A DNA stretch of 7,806 nucleotides from Acidaminococcaceae bacterium. GTDB taxonomy: Bacteria > Bacillota > Negativicutes > Acidaminococcales > Acidaminococcaceae. The stretch lies in NCBI GenBank assembly GCA_017443165.1, contig JAFSOW010000162.1, positions 1-7,806 of the forward strand, given 5' to 3'. This document shows positions 6,462 to 7,806 of this stretch, piece after piece (the stretch's first letter is position 1; each line of letters opens with the position of its first letter). The notes under the pieces were generated by a model that saw nothing but the letters and a program-made list of their open reading frames with translations, was not told the origin of the DNA and ran no database searches. A program made the position numbers and the translations under genes.

Positions 6462-6518
6462 AAGAGGATTATACACAGGCTGATTTCGTAACATGATTTC
6501 AGATTAGGCATAAGTATT

Positions 6519-6953
6519 ATGAGCAATATTATATGTTTTAATAGTTCGGCACCAAAAGAAGAATGGCTTACCATGTCCAATCAGGGGACAGATTGTTTTT
6601 TGGAATTGATAATCAAAGCAGCCTCTGATATAGCCATGACAGAAAGTCAGAAAGATCTAATCAATTATCTAATAGAACGCAAAGATGTGAATGAAATTGC
6701 TCCGGGAACAGTTTCATTTGACATTGATGAGATGCCGTGGAATCCGCGTTCATTACATGAAGATGTAAGCTATATGCTTGGAATAATTGAGATTGCCAAA
6801 GATCCGGATTCTTGGAAACAGCTCGATTATAGCCCGAATGAGCAAATCATTATTCCATGGCTGGAAAGATTTGCCGAAATGATTAAGAAAATGGACTGGC
6901 AAATTGTTGTTTTTCTGACAGCCGTAGATTTTTCTGCGGCTGTTTTGTTATAA
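6519..6953 (+). CDS. Unknown protein, 144 aa, with C-terminus replaced by repeat-module sequence
   Basis: Acidic soluble protein beginning MSNIICFNSSAPKEEWLTMS, with a conserved-looking core FDIDEMPWNPRSL and IIIPWLERFAEMIKKM. I believe similar uncharacterised proteins occur in Clostridia, but I cannot name a family. The upstream ribosome-binding site is weak, which fits coupling to the membrane protein gene. Residues 1-127 look authentic. From codon 128 (6900) the frame enters repeat module B: the last 17 residues (QIVVFLTAVDFSAAVLL) translate the hairpin and promoter, and the stop TAA (6951-6953) lies inside the -10 box TATAAT. The natural 3' end, and any terminator after it, was therefore lost when the module joined. 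The core is probably nearly complete, so the protein may still work. Confidence 0.75.
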   Translation: MSNIICFNSSAPKEEWLTMSNQGTDCFLELIIKAASDIAMTESQKDLINYLIERKDVNEIAPGTVSFDIDEMPWNPRSLHEDVSYMLGIIEIAKDPDSWKQLDYSPNEQIIIPWLERFAEMIKKMDWQIVVFLTAVDFSAAVLL

Positions 6954-6992
6954 TAAATAAAAATGATGTTTACGAATACAAATCGGGATTTG
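6901..6992 (+). promoter_or_regulatory. Repeat module B: hairpin, extended -10 promoter, dyad operator
   Basis: The hairpin is nearly perfect: ACAGCCGTAGA (6918-6928), loop TTTT, TCTGCGGCTGT (6933-6943), 11 bp with one T·G. The extended -10 TGTTATAAT is at 6946-6954. The dyad CAAATCGGGATTTG (6979-6992) starts 24 nt after the -10, as in module A. The left part of the module overlaps the end of the preceding gene. It would drive the gene at 7004. Confidence 0.78.
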
Positions 6993-7003
6993 ACGAGGTA
7001 AAG

Positions 7004-7525
7004 ATGGTAATCATAATAACAGGAGCATCCCATGTCGGGAAAACGGTTCTGGCACAACGGATGCTTGAGAAAATCAAATATCCTTATTATTCCATTGACC
7101 ATTTGAAGATGGGCCTTATTCGCAGCGGCAATACTGTTCTCACACCAGAAGATGATGATGAACTTACCGATTATCTTTGGCCAATCGTTCGAGAGATCAT
7201 AAAGACTGCTATTGAGAATGAGCAGAATCTTATTGTTGAGGGTTGTTATATTCCTTTTGATTGGAAAAAAAGCTTTGATGAGCGGTACCTTCAGTCTATA
7301 AGATTCATTTGTCTTGCTATGTCAGATGAATATATAGATTCGCATTTTGAAGAGATAAAATCACATGGTTCTGATATCGAAACAAGGCTTGATGATTCTG
7401 ATTGTACAGCTGAACAACTGAAACAAGATAATCACCAGATCATAGAAGGGTACCAATCGAATGGAGAACAGATTACTCTGATTACAGAAAACTTTGATGA
7501 TTCGATAAGAGAAATTTTGGATTAA
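7004..7525 (+). CDS. P-loop small-molecule kinase-like NTPase, 173 aa
   Basis: Residues 2-14 form the first β-strand and a full Walker A motif (GASHVGKT, 7-14), followed by YYSIDHLKMGLIRSG (28-42) and LIVEGCYIP (76-84). The order β-strand, P-loop, substrate loop with Asp32, then LIVEG is that of the adenylate kinase / zeta-toxin / chloramphenicol phosphotransferase group (AAA_33-like) of short kinases. I recall Clostridia homologues labelled 2-phosphoglycerate kinase or adenylate kinase, labels I do not trust. The substrate is unknown: a nucleotide, a sugar-type metabolite or an antibiotic are all possible. The C-terminal half is acidic and helical (DIETRLDDSDCTAEQLKQDN). Start ATG 7004 has GAGG (6995-6998) with a 5-nt gap, directly behind the module B dyad. 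Single gene, closed by the strong terminator at 7555. No partner antitoxin is evident. Confidence 0.8.
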   Translation: MVIIITGASHVGKTVLAQRMLEKIKYPYYSIDHLKMGLIRSGNTVLTPEDDDELTDYLWPIVREIIKTAIENEQNLIVEGCYIPFDWKKSFDERYLQSIRFICLAMSDEYIDSHFEEIKSHGSDIETRLDDSDCTAEQLKQDNHQIIEGYQSNGEQITLITENFDDSIREILD

Positions 7526-7546
7526 CAAATTCCCATTTTGCACAGT

Positions 7547-7567
7547 AAGTGATTCAACAGCCGTGGA
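7547..7567 (+). repeat. Left-flank repeat of module C
   Basis: AAGTGATT plus CAACAGCCGTGGA, matching 6023-6043 at 19 of 21 positions. It shows that the full module extends ~50 bp left of the core and that module B lacks this half. Confidence 0.65.
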
Positions 7568-7593
7568 GCTGCATATCCACGGCTGTTGTTTTT
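7555..7593 (+). terminator. Strong intrinsic terminator after the P-loop gene
   Basis: Perfect 13-bp stem CAACAGCCGTGGA (7555-7567) / TCCACGGCTGTTG (7576-7588), 8-nt loop, then five Ts (7589-7593). It lies 30 nt after the stop codon. Confidence 0.88.
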
Positions 7594-7600
7594 GTATGGA

Positions 7601-7681
7601 AAATTGCAGTTTTTCTTACAGCCGTAGATTTTTCTGCGGCTGTTTTGTTATAATGATAGCAGCGATACAAATCGGGATTTG
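7601..7681 (+). promoter_or_regulatory. Repeat module C: hairpin, extended -10 promoter, dyad operator
   Basis: Hairpin ACAGCCGTAGA (7618-7628), loop TTTT, TCTGCGGCTGT (7633-7643). Extended -10 TGTTATAAT at 7646-7654. Dyad CAAATCGGGATTTG (7668-7681). The -10 to dyad gap is 13 nt, 11 shorter than in A and B, about one helical turn. It would drive the gene at 7696. Confidence 0.78.
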
Positions 7682-7695
7682 CAAGGATGAAATCA

Positions 7696-7806
7696 ATGAA
7701 AACATATAGAAACATCTCTACAATACAGGCTGAAGCGCTTATCTTACTTCAATCCCTTATTTATGGGTTCGGGGACCCGATATCTAAGATTGCTTTTGAA
7801 GTGACA
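7696..7806 (+). CDS. Start of an unknown gene, cut by the window end
   Basis: Open from ATG 7696 to the last base (37 codons), beginning MKTYRNISTIQAEALILLQS and continuing through IYGFGDPISK. AAGGA (7683-7687) lies 8 nt before ATG 7696. The in-frame ATG at 7687 overlaps that site and is less likely. It directly follows module C, as the other cassette genes follow theirs. Too little is visible for a function; the visible part is amphipathic helix-like. Confidence 0.5.
   Translation, partial: MKTYRNISTIQAEALILLQSLIYGFGDPISKIAFEVT

Noticed and set aside
6023..7681. Integron with attC sites
   Set aside because: Repeats between small genes suggested it, but consistent GTTRRRY/RYYYAAC core sites are absent from the three copies (a single GTTAAGC at 6065 is not shared), and the repeats carry promoters. 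No integrase is in the window.
6023..7681. CRISPR array
   Set aside because: Only three copies, about 700-830 bp apart with genes between them; no short regular spacers.

Overview
The window looks like an accessory stretch of a chromosome from a diderm Firmicute, most likely class Negativicutes (Veillonella/Dialister/Megasphaera/Acidaminococcus-type). Two things suggest this together: a trimeric autotransporter adhesin, which needs an outer membrane, and Firmicute-style expression signals (strong AAAGGAG Shine-Dalgarno sites and an S-box SAM riboswitch). The adhesin also ends in a coiled coil after its membrane anchor, a form I associate with Negativicutes. Genus cannot be fixed from this sequence. 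All supported genes are on the + strand. By eye, base composition falls from GC-rich in the adhesin to distinctly AT-rich after about 6000.

Layout. (1) 1-1025: C-terminal part of a YadA-like adhesin. (2) 1098-1351: promoter followed by a complete S-box (SAM-I) riboswitch with a resolvable P1/antiterminator/terminator switch. (3) 1494-3602: a 702-aa protein of unknown function that appears to be a two-part fusion. It sits where a SAM-controlled gene would be expected. (4) 3631-3975: an in-frame N-terminal fragment of metK (S-adenosylmethionine synthetase), the classic S-box target, cut off after about residue 107. (5) 4051-5055: a cytoplasmic Sel1-repeat protein. (6) 5079-5327: an 82-aa protein that resembles an internal segment of the 702-aa protein. 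(7) 5328-5540: no certain gene; a short open frame, a probable terminator and a 19-bp repeat shared with the upstream region of the 702-aa gene. (8) 5541-5993: a 150-aa unknown protein.

From about 6020 to the end the organisation changes. A noncoding module of about 90 bp occurs three times in direct orientation (6073-6163, 6901-6992, 7601-7681). Each copy carries a U-loop hairpin, an extended -10 promoter (TGTTATAAT in all three) and a dyad (AAATCGSGATTT) next to the ribosome-binding site. Each copy is followed by a different small gene: a membrane protein plus an unknown protein; a P-loop kinase-like protein; and a gene running off the window. It reads as a cassette-like array of unrelated genes under one repeated control module. 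One gene (6519-6953) runs directly into the next module, so its last 17 codons and its stop codon are module sequence.

How the parts work together is largely inference. The SAM riboswitch would lower transcription of the 1494-5327 gene row when methionine/SAM is plentiful, unless an internal promoter near 1448 bypasses it. The metK fragment next to a metK-type riboswitch suggests that a SAM-regulated metK locus was broken or partly duplicated when the unknown genes arrived. The triple module suggests that the downstream genes answer to one shared regulator.
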